From assembly GCF_027625935.1 (NCBI RefSeq), contig NZ_CP115300.1, forward strand, positions 6,758,001 to 6,822,000: DNA of 64,000 bases, given 5' to 3'. The position numbers were made by a program, and so were the translations under genes. The DNA comes from Streptomyces camelliae. GTDB lineage: Bacteria > Actinomycetota > Actinomycetes > Streptomycetales > Streptomycetaceae. The notes under the pieces are model-generated. The model made no database searches, had not been told where the DNA came from, and saw only the letters and a program-made list of their open reading frames with translations. The number at the start of each line of letters is the position of its first letter. Position 1 is the stretch's first letter. This document shows positions 21,523 to 32,050 of the stretch, piece after piece.

Positions 21523-22978
21523 CCCGAAGGGCTTCCTGAACCACGGCCGCGAGGTCGCCGAGACCCGTCCCGTCGGTGAGCGCGTCAAGGACTGGAACGA
21601 GGTCTACGTCCCCGGCTCCCTGCTGCCGATCATCAGCAAGCAGGCCAGCCGCTGCATGGACTGCGGCATCCCGTTCTGCCACAACGGCTGTCCGCTGGGG
21701 AACCTGATCCCCGAGTGGAACGACTACGCCTACCGCGAGGACTGGGCGGCCGCCCAGGAGCGGCTGCACGCGACCAACAACTTCCCGGAGTTCACCGGTC
21801 GCCTCTGCCCGGCCCCCTGCGAGTCGGCGTGTGTGCTCGGCATCAACCAGGCGCCGGTCACCATCAAGAACGTCGAGGTCTCGATCATCGACAAGGCGTG
21901 GGAGACCGGGGACGTCGCCCCGCAGATCCCGGAGCGCCTGTCCGGCAAGACCGTCGCGGTCATCGGCTCGGGCCCGTCGGGCCTCGCCGCCGCCCAGCAG
22001 CTGACCCGGGCCGGCCACACGGTCGCCGTCTACGAGCGCGCGGACCGCATCGGAGGCCTCCTCCGGTACGGCATCCCCGAGTTCAAGATGGAGAAGCGGC
22101 ACATCAACCGCCGTATCGAGCAGATGCGCGCGGAGGGCACCCGCTTCCGCACCGGCATCGAGATCGGCCGCGACCTCAAGGCGACCGACCTGAAGAAGCG
22201 GTACGACGCCGTGGTCCTGGCCGTCGGCGCGACGACCGCCCGCGACCTGCCGGTGCCGGGCCGCGAGCTCAAGGGCATCTACCAGGCGATGGAGTACCTG
22301 CCCCTGGCGAACAAGGTCCAGGAGGGCGACTACGTGGCGGCGCCCATCTCGGCCGAGGGCAAGCACGTCGTGGTCATCGGCGGCGGCGACACCGGTGCGG
22401 ACTGCGTGGGCACCGCCCACCGCCAGGGCGCGGCCTCCGTCACCCAGCTGGAGATCATGCCCCGCCCGAACGACGAGCGGCACCCGACCAACCAGCCCTG
22501 GCCGACCTTCCCGATGCTCTACAAGGTCACCTCGGCCCACGAGGAGGGCGGCGAGCGGGTCTACTCCGTCTCCACCACCCACTTCGAGGGCGACGAGGAC
22601 GGCAACGTGCAGTGGCTGCACCTGACCGAGGTGGAGTTCGTCGACGGCAAGCTGACCTCCAAGCCGGGCACCGAGCGCAAGATCCCGGCCCAGCTGGTCA
22701 CCCTCGCCATGGGCTTCACCGGCACCGACCGGGAGAACGGCCTGGTGGAGCAGTTCGGCCTGGAGCTCGACGAACGCGGTAACATCGCCCGCGACGCCGA
22801 CTTCCAGACCAACGTGCCGGGTGTGTTCGTCGCCGGTGACGCCGGCCGCGGGCAGTCCCTCATCGTGTGGGCGATCGCGGAAGGCCGCTCGGCGGCCCGC
22901 GGAGTCGACCGCCACCTCACCGGTGCCAGCGACCTGCCGGCCCCGATCCGCCCGACGGACCGCGCCCTGGCGGTCTGA
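21515..22978 (+). CDS. gltD: Glutamate synthase (NADPH) small subunit
   Basis: The 487-residue beta subunit supplies electrons from NADPH. The N-terminal iron-sulfur part has [18 protein letters not shown] and [13 protein letters not shown]. The FAD site is [15 protein letters not shown] at about residue 150. The NADPH site is [19 protein letters not shown] near residue 290. The C-terminal [18 protein letters not shown] is the typical FAD-closing segment. The start overlaps gltB, so subunits are co-translated. A hairpin follows 65 bases after the stop. Confidence 0.98.
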
Positions 22979-23043
22979 CGGCACCCCAGGGACCTTGAGG
23001 TCCCGCCACAGACGTCCCGTACAAAGGCGTACGGAACACTGAA

Positions 23044-23086
23044 CGACGCCTGCCCTGTCCCCGACCGGACGCCTGGGCAGGCGTCG
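23044..23086 (+). terminator. Hairpin terminator after gltD
   Basis: CGACGCCTGCCC and GGGCAGGCGTCG form a 12-bp inverted repeat around an 18-base loop. No T-run follows. Confidence 0.55.
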
Positions 23087-23152
23087 TCGCATGTCCGCGC
23101 GCAGTCCTTCCTCACGTAGGCTCGGCCACCGGCACGAGCACGAGGGGGGATC

Positions 23153-23881
23153 ATGGCCGCGATCGGTCTGCGCACGGTGGAGGAGACCGCGCCCGCGCTG
23201 GTCAGCCTGTACAAGAGCGCCGGGGTGTCCCTGCGCAAGCACGGCCTGGACAGGCTGCGCGCCGCCGTCTATCTCGTGGTCGACCACTCCGGCTCCATGC
23301 GGCCGTACTACCAGGACGGCAGCGTGCAGACGCTCGCGGACCGGGTGCTGGGGCTGTCCGCGCACCTGGACGACGACGGGCGGGTGCCGGTGGTGTTCTT
23401 CTCCACGGACGTCGACGCGGTCACCGACATCGCCCTCGACCGGCACGAGGGCAGCGTCGAGCGGATCGTGGCCGGGCTCGGGCACATGGGCAGGACCAGC
23501 TATCACCTGGCGATGGACGCCGTCATCGACCACTACCTGGACAGCGGCGCCACCGCCCCCGCCCTGGTCGTCTTCCAGACCGACGGCGGCCCCCTCAGCA
23601 GGCCCGCCGCCGAGCGCTATCTGTGCAAGGCGGCGAAACTCCCGCTGTTCTGGCAGTTCGTCGGCTTCGGCGACCCGGACAGCCGGCAGTTCGACTTCCT
23701 GCGGAAGCTGGACGAGCTGCCCGTGCCCGGCGCACGGATCGTGGACAACGCCGGCTTCTTCCACGCCGGCCAGGACCCCCGGCGCATGTCCGACACCGAG
23801 CTGTACGACCGGCTCGTCGGCGAGTTCCCGCAGTGGCTCACCGCCGCACGCGCCGCCGGGATCGTACGGCCGCCCGCCTGA
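23153..23881 (+). CDS. TerF-like von Willebrand factor A domain protein
   Basis: The 242-residue soluble protein is almost entirely a vWA domain. The MIDAS metal site is visible as YLVVDHSGSMRPYYQDG (DxSxS, residue about 44), the conserved Thr in GRTSYHLAMDAV, and the Asp in VVFQTDGGP. C-terminal WQFVGFGDPDSRQFDFLRKLD is typical of vWA proteins in the Ter (tellurium/stress) group. No other ter genes are nearby. It probably mediates Mg-dependent protein binding in the cytoplasm. The N-terminus, LVSLYKSAGVSLRKHGL, is the usual segment before the domain. Confidence 0.88.
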   Translation: MAAIGLRTVEETAPALVSLYKSAGVSLRKHGLDRLRAAVYLVVDHSGSMRPYYQDGSVQTLADRVLGLSAHLDDDGRVPVVFFSTDVDAVTDIALDRHEGSVERIVAGLGHMGRTSYHLAMDAVIDHYLDSGATAPALVVFQTDGGPLSRPAAERYLCKAAKLPLFWQFVGFGDPDSRQFDFLRKLDELPVPGARIVDNAGFFHAGQDPRRMSDTELYDRLVGEFPQWLTAARAAGIVRPPA

Positions 23882-23904
23882 GTCACGCCCCGGCCTTGAT
23901 GCGC

Positions 23905-24993
23905 TCACGCGCCTGCTCGTCCCGTGAGCGTGTCCTCCAGAAACAGCTCCCGGCACTCCTCGGGCGTGCCCCAGGCGGTGCGCAGGGCGCGGGCCTTGGT
24001 CAGCCACAGGGACAAGTCGTACTCCGCCGTGTAGCCGATCGCGCCGTGCAGCTGCAGCGCCGCGCGTGCCGTCGTGTACGCCGCCTCGCACGCCTTGAGT
24101 TTGGCGGCGGCCACGTCCGCCGGGCGCAGGGACAGCGCCGCGCCGAACAGCAGCGGACGCGCGAACTCCAGGGCCGTCGCGGCATCGGCCAGGCGGTGCT
24201 TGACCGCCTGGAAAGAGCCGATCGGGACGCCGAACTGGGTGCGCCGCCGGACGTGGTCCACCGTGCGGTCGAGCAGCGCGAGCCCGACGCCGAGGGCCTG
24301 GGCGGCGGTGGCCAGCCGGGCCCAGGTGAGGGCCAGGTCGAACGAGGGGTGGGCAGCGAGGAGTTCGCCGTCCGGGGTGAGCGGGGTCAGACGGCGGGCG
24401 GGGTCGAGGGACCGGCGCACCTGGCCCACGGGCGACGCGAGGTGGAGTCCGTCGGGGGCGAGGGCGAGGCGGAGGTCGGCCGCGTCGGCGTCCAGGGCGA
24501 GCGGGACGGCCGCTGTGTCCGCGTCCGGGGTGACGCGGGCGGGGTCGGTGTCGAGGGGGAGCGGGACGGCGGCTGTGTCCGCGTCCGGGGTGACGCGGGC
24601 GGGGCCGGTGTCGAGGGGGAGGGGGGCGGGTGCCGCGAGGGTGGCGAGATCCGCACCGGCCAGGAGCCCCGGCAGGAACCGCTTCGCGAGTGGCGCCTCG
24701 GCAAGGAGCACCGCCGCCGCGACCGTCTCCACCAGTGGGCCCGGCACCGCATGCCGACCCAACTCCACGAAAGCCAGGGTCAGTTCCACCGGATGTCGGC
24801 CCAGCCCGTCCTGCTCCTCCGGCACCGCGAGTCCGAACACCCCCGCCTCCGCGACCCTGCGCCACAGCGCACGCCCGCGCCTGGAGTCGCCGTCGCTCCA
24901 GTCACGGATCACCGCCGGGGTGTCCGCGGCCGTCAGCATCGCGTGCAGCGAGCCGGCGAAGGCGCGCTGGTCGGCGTCGGGCAGGAAGCGCAT
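23905..24993 (-). CDS. Acyl-CoA dehydrogenase, small partner (steroid-type heteromer)
   Basis: The 362-residue protein has the C-terminal acyl-CoA dehydrogenase half: RTQFGVPIGSFQAVKHRLAD, AALSLRPADVAAAKLKACEA and LQLHGAIGYTAEYDLSLWL. The N-terminal half is poorly conserved and contains an exact 20-residue tandem duplication around residues 125-165 (PARVTPDADTAAVP units). Its ATG overlaps the stop of the larger dehydrogenase gene, so the two are coupled. Paired, diverged acyl-CoA dehydrogenases of this kind form alpha2beta2 enzymes in steroid-degrading actinobacteria. Which subunit carries the catalytic base cannot be settled here. Confidence 0.82.
   Translation of the reverse strand: MRFLPDADQRAFAGSLHAMLTAADTPAVIRDWSDGDSRRGRALWRRVAEAGVFGLAVPEEQDGLGRHPVELTLAFVELGRHAVPGPLVETVAAAVLLAEAPLAKRFLPGLLAGADLATLAAPAPLPLDTGPARVTPDADTAAVPLPLDTDPARVTPDADTAAVPLALDADAADLRLALAPDGLHLASPVGQVRRSLDPARRLTPLTPDGELLAAHPSFDLALTWARLATAAQALGVGLALLDRTVDHVRRRTQFGVPIGSFQAVKHRLADAATALEFARPLLFGAALSLRPADVAAAKLKACEAAYTTARAALQLHGAIGYTAEYDLSLWLTKARALRTAWGTPEECRELFLEDTLTGRAGA
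24501..24620. repeat. 60-bp tandem duplication inside a dehydrogenase gene
   Basis: Bases 24501-24560 and 24561-24620 are copies differing at only two or so positions. The unit is 60 bp, so it adds 20 residues in frame. Confidence 0.9.
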
Positions 24994-26132
24994 CAGCGGC
25001 GTCCCTTCGGCAGGCCGAGCAGCCGCTCGGCGACGATGTCACGCTGGATCTCGTTGGTGCCCGCGTAGATGGGCCCGGCGAGCGCGAACACATACCCCTC
25101 GGCCCACTCCGTGTCCGCCAGCTCGCCCTCGCCGTGCAGCAGATCCAGCGCCGTCTCGTGCAGGGCGAGATCCAGCTCGGACCAGAACACCTTGTTCATG
25201 CTGGACTCCGGGCCGATCCGGGCGCCGTCCAGGAAGCGGGAGGCGGCCGCGTAGGTGAACAGCTGGTAGGCGCGGGCGCCGATCAGGGCATCGGCCACGC
25301 GCGCGCGTGCGTGCTCCGGGCAGCCGCGCGCCCGCCACAGCCCGGCCAGCCGGGCGGCCGAGGCGAGGTAGCGGCCCGGTGAGCGCAGGGTGAGCCCGCG
25401 TTCGTCGCCCGCCGTGGACATCGCGATCCGCCAGCCCTCGCCGGGCTCGCCGATCACGTCCTCGTCCGGGACGAACACGTCGTCCAGGAACAGCTCCGCG
25501 AAGGCCGGTTTCCCGTCCAGGCGGCCGATCGGGCGGACGGTGACACCGGGCGCCCGCAGGTCGAACATCAGGTAGGTGAGCCCCTGGTGGGGTTTCGGCG
25601 CCTCGGGCTCGCTGCGGAACAGTCCGAAGGCCCGGTCCGCGAAGGCCGCCCGCGAGGACCAGGTCTTCTGGCCGCGCAAGCGCCAGCCGCCGTCCGTCCT
25701 GACCGCGCGGGAGGTGAGCGAGGCCAGGTCCGAGCCGGCCTCTGGCTCGGACCAGGCCTGCGCCCAGACCACCTCTCCCGTGGCCATCGGAGGCAGCACG
25801 CGCGCGCGTTGTTCCTCCGTGCCGTGGTCGAAGAGCGTCGGCGCGAGCAGGCTGACGCCGTTCTGCCCGACCCGGCCCGGCGCGCCCGCCGCCCAGTACT
25901 CCTCCTCGAAGACCAGCCAGCGCAGCAGACCGGCGTCCCGGCCGCCGTACCGCTCGGGCCAGGACACCACCGACCAGCGGTCCGCGGCCAGTTCGGCCTC
26001 CCACGCGCGGTGGGCCGCGAAGCCCTCCGCCGTCTCCAGGGACGGCAGCGGCGTACGCGGCACATGCGCCCGGAGCCAGGACCGGGCCTCGGCGCGGAAC
26101 TCCTCGTCGGCCGGAGAGTGCGTCAGGTCCAC
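24993..26132 (-). CDS. Acyl-CoA dehydrogenase (FadE30-like)
   Basis: The 379-residue flavoprotein has AQAWSEPEAGSDLASL, the FAD and substrate loop; GQKTWSSRAAFADRAF; a middle domain ending FLDDVFVPDEDVIGEPGEGW; and the C-terminal GPIYAGTNEIQRDIVAERLLG. By neighbourhood it corresponds to mycobacterial FadE30, which oxidises the HIP-CoA side chain. GTG 26132 is chosen as start because GGAAGGAAGG is correctly spaced; GTG 26159 is possible. The gene diverges from the ipdF-like gene, and a shared palindromic operator lies between them. Confidence 0.88.
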   Translation of the reverse strand: MDLTHSPADEEFRAEARSWLRAHVPRTPLPSLETAEGFAAHRAWEAELAADRWSVVSWPERYGGRDAGLLRWLVFEEEYWAAGAPGRVGQNGVSLLAPTLFDHGTEEQRARVLPPMATGEVVWAQAWSEPEAGSDLASLTSRAVRTDGGWRLRGQKTWSSRAAFADRAFGLFRSEPEAPKPHQGLTYLMFDLRAPGVTVRPIGRLDGKPAFAELFLDDVFVPDEDVIGEPGEGWRIAMSTAGDERGLTLRSPGRYLASAARLAGLWRARGCPEHARARVADALIGARAYQLFTYAAASRFLDGARIGPESSMNKVFWSELDLALHETALDLLHGEGELADTEWAEGYVFALAGPIYAGTNEIQRDIVAERLLGLPKGRR

Positions 26133-26174
26133 CGCCGTCGCCTTCCTTCCGTCGCTCACTCCCACCGCTTCCCT

Positions 26175-26188
26175 AACAAGTGTTTGGT
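26175..26188. promoter_or_regulatory. KstR2-like operator, copy 1
   Basis: AACAAGTGTTTGGT fits the mycobacterial KstR2 motif AnCAAGnnCTTGnT with one mismatch. It is centred between the divergent dehydrogenase and ipdF-like genes. Its complement, ACCAAACACTTGTTAGG, is repeated with one change at 32816. Confidence 0.72.
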
Positions 26189-26204
26189 AGGTTAGCGTGG
26201 CCCT

Positions 26205-26990
26205 ATGACAGGCGTCGAGAGCCCGGCCTACGTAGCCGGGCACGGACTGCTCCGGGGCCGCACCGCCGTCATCACCGCGGCGGCCGGCGCCGGCATCGGC
26301 GGGGCGACCGCGCACCGCTTCCTGGAAGAGGGCGCGCGGGTGCTGATCAGCGACGCGCACACACGCCGGCTGAAGGAGTACGAGACCGAGCTGGGCCGCA
26401 AGTTCCCGGGCCGGGTGGCGGCGGTGCCCTGCGACGTGACCGACGAGGCACAGGTGCGCACCCTGTTCGACACGGCCGTACGGGAGCACGGCGGACTCGA
26501 CGTCGTCGTCAACAACGCGGGCCTGGGCGGGACGTCGGACCTCGTCGACATGACCGACGAGCAGTGGTCCCGGGTGCTGGACGTGACCCTGAACGGCACC
26601 TTCCGGTGCACGCGCGCCGCGCTGCGGGCCATGCGGGAGACCGGGAGCGGGGTGATCGTCAACAACGCCTCCGTCGTCGGCTGGCGCGCCCAGGCCGGGC
26701 AGGCGCACTACGCCGCCGCCAAGGCCGGGGTGATGGCGCTGACCCGGTGCGCGGCGATCGAGGCCGCCGCCTACGGCGTCCGGGTCAACGCGGTCGCCCC
26801 CAGCCTCGCCATGCACCCTCACCTGGTGAAGGTCACCTCGGCCGGGCTGCTGGAGCGGCTGACCGAGCGGGAGGCCTTCGGGCGGTACGCCGAGCCCTGG
26901 GAGGTGGCCAACGTGATCGTGTTCCTCGCGTCCGGCTACTCCTCGTACATGACCGGCGAGGTCGTGGCCGTCAGCAGCCAGCATGCCTAG
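26205..26990 (+). CDS. ipdF: Short-chain dehydrogenase (IpdF-like)
   Basis: The 261-residue protein is a classical SDR. It has the cofactor loop AAAGAGIGGATAHRF, the VVVNNAGLGG strand, a catalytic Ser in NNASVVGW, and YAAAKAG for Tyr and Lys. The C-terminal YSSYMTGEVVAVSSQHA is unusual among generic SDRs and fits the mycobacterial IpdF group, which acts on a hydroxyl of the HIP-derived CoA ester. Length agrees with that family. It starts 16 bases after the operator and leads a probable ipdF-kstR2-fadA6 operon. Confidence 0.82.
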   Translation: MTGVESPAYVAGHGLLRGRTAVITAAAGAGIGGATAHRFLEEGARVLISDAHTRRLKEYETELGRKFPGRVAAVPCDVTDEAQVRTLFDTAVREHGGLDVVVNNAGLGGTSDLVDMTDEQWSRVLDVTLNGTFRCTRAALRAMRETGSGVIVNNASVVGWRAQAGQAHYAAAKAGVMALTRCAAIEAAAYGVRVNAVAPSLAMHPHLVKVTSAGLLERLTEREAFGRYAEPWEVANVIVFLASGYSSYMTGEVVAVSSQHA

Positions 26991-27020
26991 GCCGATCGGG
27001 GCGGGGACCACAATGGGTCC

Positions 27021-27632
27021 GTGCCGACCAAGAAGAAGCCCCAGGTGACCCCGGCAGCGGCCCGGCGCGGCGAACTCCTGACCACCGCCGCCGAGGTCTT
27101 CGCCGAGCACGGCTACAACGCCACCACCGTCCGCAAGATCGCCGACCACGCCGGGATGCTCGCGGGCAGCCTCTACTACCACTTCGACTCCAAGGAGTCG
27201 ATGCTTGAGGAGATCCTGCGGACCTTCCTCGACGAGCTGTGGGACGGCTACGACACCGTCCTCGCCTCCGGGCGCGGGCCCCGCGAGACGCTGGAGGCGC
27301 TCGTCACCGAGTCCTTCCGCGAGATCGACCGGCACCGCGCGGCCGTCGCCATCTATCAGAAGGAGAGCCGGCAACTCGTCGCCCAGGACCGGTTCGCGTT
27401 CCTCGCCGAGTCCCAGCGCCGGTTCGAGAAGGCCTGGCTGTCCACGCTGGAGCGCGGGGTCGCCGAGCACGTCTTCCGCGCCGACCTGGACGTCCGCCTC
27501 ACCTACCGGTTCGTCCGCGACACCGTGTGGGTCGCCGCGTCCTGGTACCGGCCCGGCGGACAGCACAGCCCGGAGGAGATCGCCCGCCAGTACCTGTCGA
27601 TGGTGCTCGACGGGATCGCCGTACGCGAGTGA
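27021..27632 (+). CDS. kstR2: TetR-family repressor (KstR2-like)
   Basis: The 203-residue regulator has a TetR helix-turn-helix at residues 15-60: LLTTAAEVFAEHGYNATTV, KIADHAGMLAGSLYYHF. The C-terminal ligand domain contains YQKESRQLVAQDRFAFLAESQRRFEKAWL. In mycobacteria KstR2 sits between fadA6 and ipdF exactly as here and is relieved by HIP-CoA. Two matching palindromes in this window, at 26175 and 32816, are the likely targets, including its own operon promoter. GTG 27021 is the start; the gap to the upstream gene is 30 bases. Confidence 0.82.
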   Translation: MPTKKKPQVTPAAARRGELLTTAAEVFAEHGYNATTVRKIADHAGMLAGSLYYHFDSKESMLEEILRTFLDELWDGYDTVLASGRGPRETLEALVTESFREIDRHRAAVAIYQKESRQLVAQDRFAFLAESQRRFEKAWLSTLERGVAEHVFRADLDVRLTYRFVRDTVWVAASWYRPGGQHSPEEIARQYLSMVLDGIAVRE

Positions 27633-27672
27633 CACCGTTCGCATAACACCCCTTTCCTGTGAGGGAGTTGCC

Positions 27673-28830
<1,158 letters not shown>

Positions 28831-29362
28831 CCGGACTGGCGGTGGGTGGCCACGCGGTTCGGCGGACGGAGTCCGGCGCAGGCTTCCGAAGCCTGGGAGG
28901 CCCCCTGGGGCCGAGCGGTGCGAGGGGGCCGTTGGGGGTGGTGTCCATGTGCGAGGGCGGGGGTCAGGCGAATGTGACGATCGTCGAGCGTGTGTGACCG
29001 GACTGGCGGTGGGTGGCCACGCGGTTCGGCGGACGGAGTCCGGCGCAGGCTTCCGAAGCCTGGGAGGCCCCCTGGGGCCGAGCGGTGCGAGGGGGCCGTT
29101 GGGGGTGGTGTCCATGTGCGAGGGCGGGGGTCAGGCGAATGTGACGATCATCGAGCGTGTGTGACCGGACTGGCGGTGGGTGGCCACGCGGTTCGGCGGA
29201 CGGAGTCCGGCGCAGGCTTCCGAAGCCTGGGAGGCCCCCTGGGGCCGAGCGGTGCGAGGGGGCCGTTGGGGGTGGTGTCCATGTGCGAGGGCGGGGGTCA
29301 GGCGAACGTGACGATCATCGAACGCCTTTGAGCTCGCCCGGGCCCGTCAGTCCGTCAGTCCG

Positions 29363-30415
29363 TCAGTCCGTCAGCTCCGCCAGTTGCGCCAGCGCCTCTT
29401 CCGCCTCCTTCTCGATCCGCTCCACCAGCTCCGCGCACGACGGCAGGTCGTCGATCACCCCGGCGACCTGCCCGGACGCCATCACCCCCAGGTCCGTACG
29501 GCCGTCCACCATCGCCGACTTCAGCAGCATCGGCGTGTTCGCCGCCAGCAGCACCTGGCTCCAGGTCAGCTCCTTTCCGTGTCTCGTGGCCAGGCCGTCC
29601 CGGATCAGCTGCCGCCAGGTGAGGCCCGACAGCCGGCGGAAACCGGCTGCCCTGCGCGCCGCGTGGGCCAGCGTCCGGATCCGGCCCGACCGCTCCAGTG
29701 CGTCCACCAGCTCCGTGCGCAGCATCCGGTGCGGCAGACCGTCCACCGCCCGGGTGACCGTGACGTCCCGGACCGTCGCGGCCAGATAGCGGGCCTTCAC
29801 CGCGTCCGGCACCGTCGAGTCGGAGGTGAGCAGGAACCGCGTCCCCATCGCCACGCCGGCGGCCCCGTACGCCAGCGCCGCCACCAGGCCCCGACCGTCG
29901 AAGAAGCCGCCCGCCGCCACCACGGGTATGTCCACCGCGTCCACCACCTGCGGCAGCAGCACGCTCGTCGCCACCTCCCCGGTGTGCCCGCCGCCCTCGC
30001 CGCCCTGGACGATCACGGCGTCCGCCCCCCACGCGGCCACCTTCTCGGCGTGCCGGCGCGCCCCGACGGACGGGATGACCACCACGCCCGCCTCCTTCAG
30101 CCGGGCGATCAGCTCCGGCGAGGGCGCCAGCGCGAAGGAGGCCACCCGCACACCCTCCTCCAGCATGATCCGCACCCGGTCGGCCGCGTCGCCCGCGTCG
30201 GCCCGCAGGTTCACCCCGAACGGCGCGTCCGTGCGCGACCTCACCTCCCGTATCGCGTCCCGCAGGTGATCGGGTGTCATCGTGGCCGAGGCCAGGATGC
30301 CGAGCGCGCCCGCGTTCGCCGCCGCCGAGACCAGCCGGGGGCCGGCCACCCACCCCATCCCGGTCTGCACGATCGGACGCCGTACGCCGACCAGCCGGGT
30401 CAGCGCGGTCTCCAT
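29363..30415 (-). CDS. ipdC: Nitronate monooxygenase-family flavoprotein (IpdC-like)
   Basis: The 350-residue FMN TIM-barrel has PIVQTGMGWVAGPRLVSAAA at the N-terminus, GVNLRAD, the phosphate-binding VQGGEGGGHTGE, and VVAAGGFFDGRGLVAAL. Generic members are nitronate monooxygenases, but in the KstR2 gene set the counterpart is IpdC, an unusual hydroxyacyl-CoA reductase-type enzyme in HIP breakdown. Neighbours ipdB and ipdA are seven bases upstream and in the same direction. The stop lies in an 8-bp tandem repeat (CTGACGGA, about four copies). ATG 30415 gives the family length. Confidence 0.85.
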   Translation of the reverse strand: METALTRLVGVRRPIVQTGMGWVAGPRLVSAAANAGALGILASATMTPDHLRDAIREVRSRTDAPFGVNLRADAGDAADRVRIMLEEGVRVASFALAPSPELIARLKEAGVVVIPSVGARRHAEKVAAWGADAVIVQGGEGGGHTGEVATSVLLPQVVDAVDIPVVAAGGFFDGRGLVAALAYGAAGVAMGTRFLLTSDSTVPDAVKARYLAATVRDVTVTRAVDGLPHRMLRTELVDALERSGRIRTLAHAARRAAGFRRLSGLTWRQLIRDGLATRHGKELTWSQVLLAANTPMLLKSAMVDGRTDLGVMASGQVAGVIDDLPSCAELVERIEKEAEEALAQLAELTD

Positions 30416-30422
30416 CCGTCCC

Positions 30423-31202
30423 TCACCCCCTCGCCTTCTCGGGCACCTCACGGGTGCGCGCCCCCTGCGGGTCCAGCACCTCGCGGATCAGCCGCAGCTC
30501 CGCCGCCTCGGGCTCCCGGGTGCGGGGCACCTCGTCCGGCACCGCGAGCGCGAAGCCCGTCGCCTCCCGCACCCGCTCCACGCTCACCCCCGGGTGCAGC
30601 GAGGCCAGCCGCATCGTGCGGTCCGGCGTGGCGAAGTCGAAGACGCCGAGGTCGGAGACCACCCGGGCCAGGTGGTGGAAGCGGGCCGCGCCGCCCAGCC
30701 CGGCCGCCCGGTCGTACCCCACCCCGCACACCACGTCCACCCGCTCCACGAACACCCGCCGGGAGTGTCTCGGGATCCAGTAACTCGTCGGATTGTTCAG
30801 CGTGTTGAGCGGCGCCCCGCGCATCCCGAGCAACTGCCGGCGAGGCCGTGCCCAGTCCCCGATGCAGGAGATGTTCTGGTTGCCGTACCGGTCGAGCTGG
30901 CTCGCGCCCATCATCACGTGCCGGCGCCCGCCCGCCACCAGGTCCAGATGCCGCCGGTACGGCAGCCAGCCCTCGGGGGCGCCGTCCGGGCCGACCAGCA
31001 GGGCCTCGCCGTCGGTGAGCAGCAGGTCCGGCGCGAAGGTGAGCCGGGCGAGCCGCGCCCCCAGCGAGGGGATCAGGCCCATCGGGCTCGCCAGGATCTC
31101 CCCGGCCCCGCGCCAGGCGTCGGCGCAGGCGATCACGCAGTACTCGGCGCGGGTGGGCGGGGGGAGGGCAGCCCGCGTGACCGCCGTCTCCGGTGTGCTC
31201 AT
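30423..31202 (-). CDS. ipdB: CoA-transferase-like ring hydrolase beta subunit
   Basis: The 259-residue protein belongs to the class I CoA-transferase superfamily: GAGEILASPMGLIPSLGARLA, VMMGASQLDRYGNQNIS, and RVDVVCGVGYDRAAG. The usual catalytic Glu motif of true CoA-transferases (S-E-N-G) is not seen; GASQLDRYGN is in its place. This agrees with IpdAB, which hydrolyses the ring of COCHEA-CoA rather than transferring CoA. ATG 31202 overlaps the ipdA stop, which supports an obligate heteromer. Confidence 0.88.
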   Translation of the reverse strand: MSTPETAVTRAALPPPTRAEYCVIACADAWRGAGEILASPMGLIPSLGARLARLTFAPDLLLTDGEALLVGPDGAPEGWLPYRRHLDLVAGGRRHVMMGASQLDRYGNQNISCIGDWARPRRQLLGMRGAPLNTLNNPTSYWIPRHSRRVFVERVDVVCGVGYDRAAGLGGAARFHHLARVVSDLGVFDFATPDRTMRLASLHPGVSVERVREATGFALAVPDEVPRTREPEAAELRLIREVLDPQGARTREVPEKARG

Positions 31203-32050
31203 CCCGTCTGCTCCTTCCGCCACTCACGCACCGCCGACCGGTAGGCCGCCTCGTCCCCGCCGAGGAACCGCTCGGTGAACTCCGGCCAGGGCGTGGCCGC
31301 GTAGAGCCGCTGGAACTCCTCGTCCCGGCCGTAGTCCGGGGCGCAGGACGTGAAGTGCGCGCCGTGCGGGGCCTCCACCACGCCCGTCACCGCGAGGCGG
31401 GTCAGGAGCAGCGACTGCGGGGGCGCCTCCTTCGTCAGCTCGGCCGTGTCCACGATCCGTTCGCAGGAGACATAGGCCGCGTCCGCCGCCTCGCAGAACA
31501 GGTCGTCCATGTACGGGTCCGGGCCCAGACACTGCCCGTTGCCCAGCCGGTCGGCGCGGCCCACGTGCACCAGGGCCGCGTCCATCCGCAGAGCCGGCAT
31601 CGCCACGAGGGTCTCCCCGTCCTCGTACGGCGACGTGACCGTCCGCAGCTCCGGGTTGATCCGCAGCACGTCCGACCCGATCCCCGCCCGCACCGGCAGG
31701 AAGGGCAGCCGGTGCGCCGCCGCCCGCAGGCCCGCCAGGAACATCCCCTCGTCGACCTCCGTCAGCTCGAACCCGGCCCGCTCGCGCGCCGCCCGGTAGT
31801 GCGGTTCCAGCGGGATGGAGTCGAGGGTGACGAAGGCGGTGACCAGCCGGCGGATCCGGCCGGCCGCGGCCAGCATGCCGACGTCCGGGCCGCCGTACGA
31901 CACCACCGTCAGATCCGTGACGCCCGTCCGCAGCAGGGCTCTGACCAGCGCCATCGGCTTGCGCCGCGAACCCCAGCCGCCGATGCCCAGGGTCATTCCG
32001 CTCTCCAGCCGGGAGACCACCTCGTCGGCAGTCATCGTCTTGTCGCCCAC
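31199..32050 (-). CDS. ipdA: CoA-transferase-like ring hydrolase alpha subunit
   Basis: The 283-residue subunit has the glycine-rich CoA-transferase fold start GMTLGIGGWGSRRKPMALVRAL, then VVSYGGPDVGMLAAAG and DAALVHVGRADRLGNGQC. GTG 32050 is taken as start; ATG 32035 (MTADEVV) is an in-frame alternative. With ipdB it would open the last carbon ring in the HIP pathway. The gene directly follows the echA20-like gene with no gap and precedes ipdB by an ATGA overlap. Confidence 0.88.
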   Translation of the reverse strand: MGDKTMTADEVVSRLESGMTLGIGGWGSRRKPMALVRALLRTGVTDLTVVSYGGPDVGMLAAAGRIRRLVTAFVTLDSIPLEPHYRAARERAGFELTEVDEGMFLAGLRAAAHRLPFLPVRAGIGSDVLRINPELRTVTSPYEDGETLVAMPALRMDAALVHVGRADRLGNGQCLGPDPYMDDLFCEAADAAYVSCERIVDTAELTKEAPPQSLLLTRLAVTGVVEAPHGAHFTSCAPDYGRDEEFQRLYAATPWPEFTERFLGGDEAAYRSAVREWRKEQTG

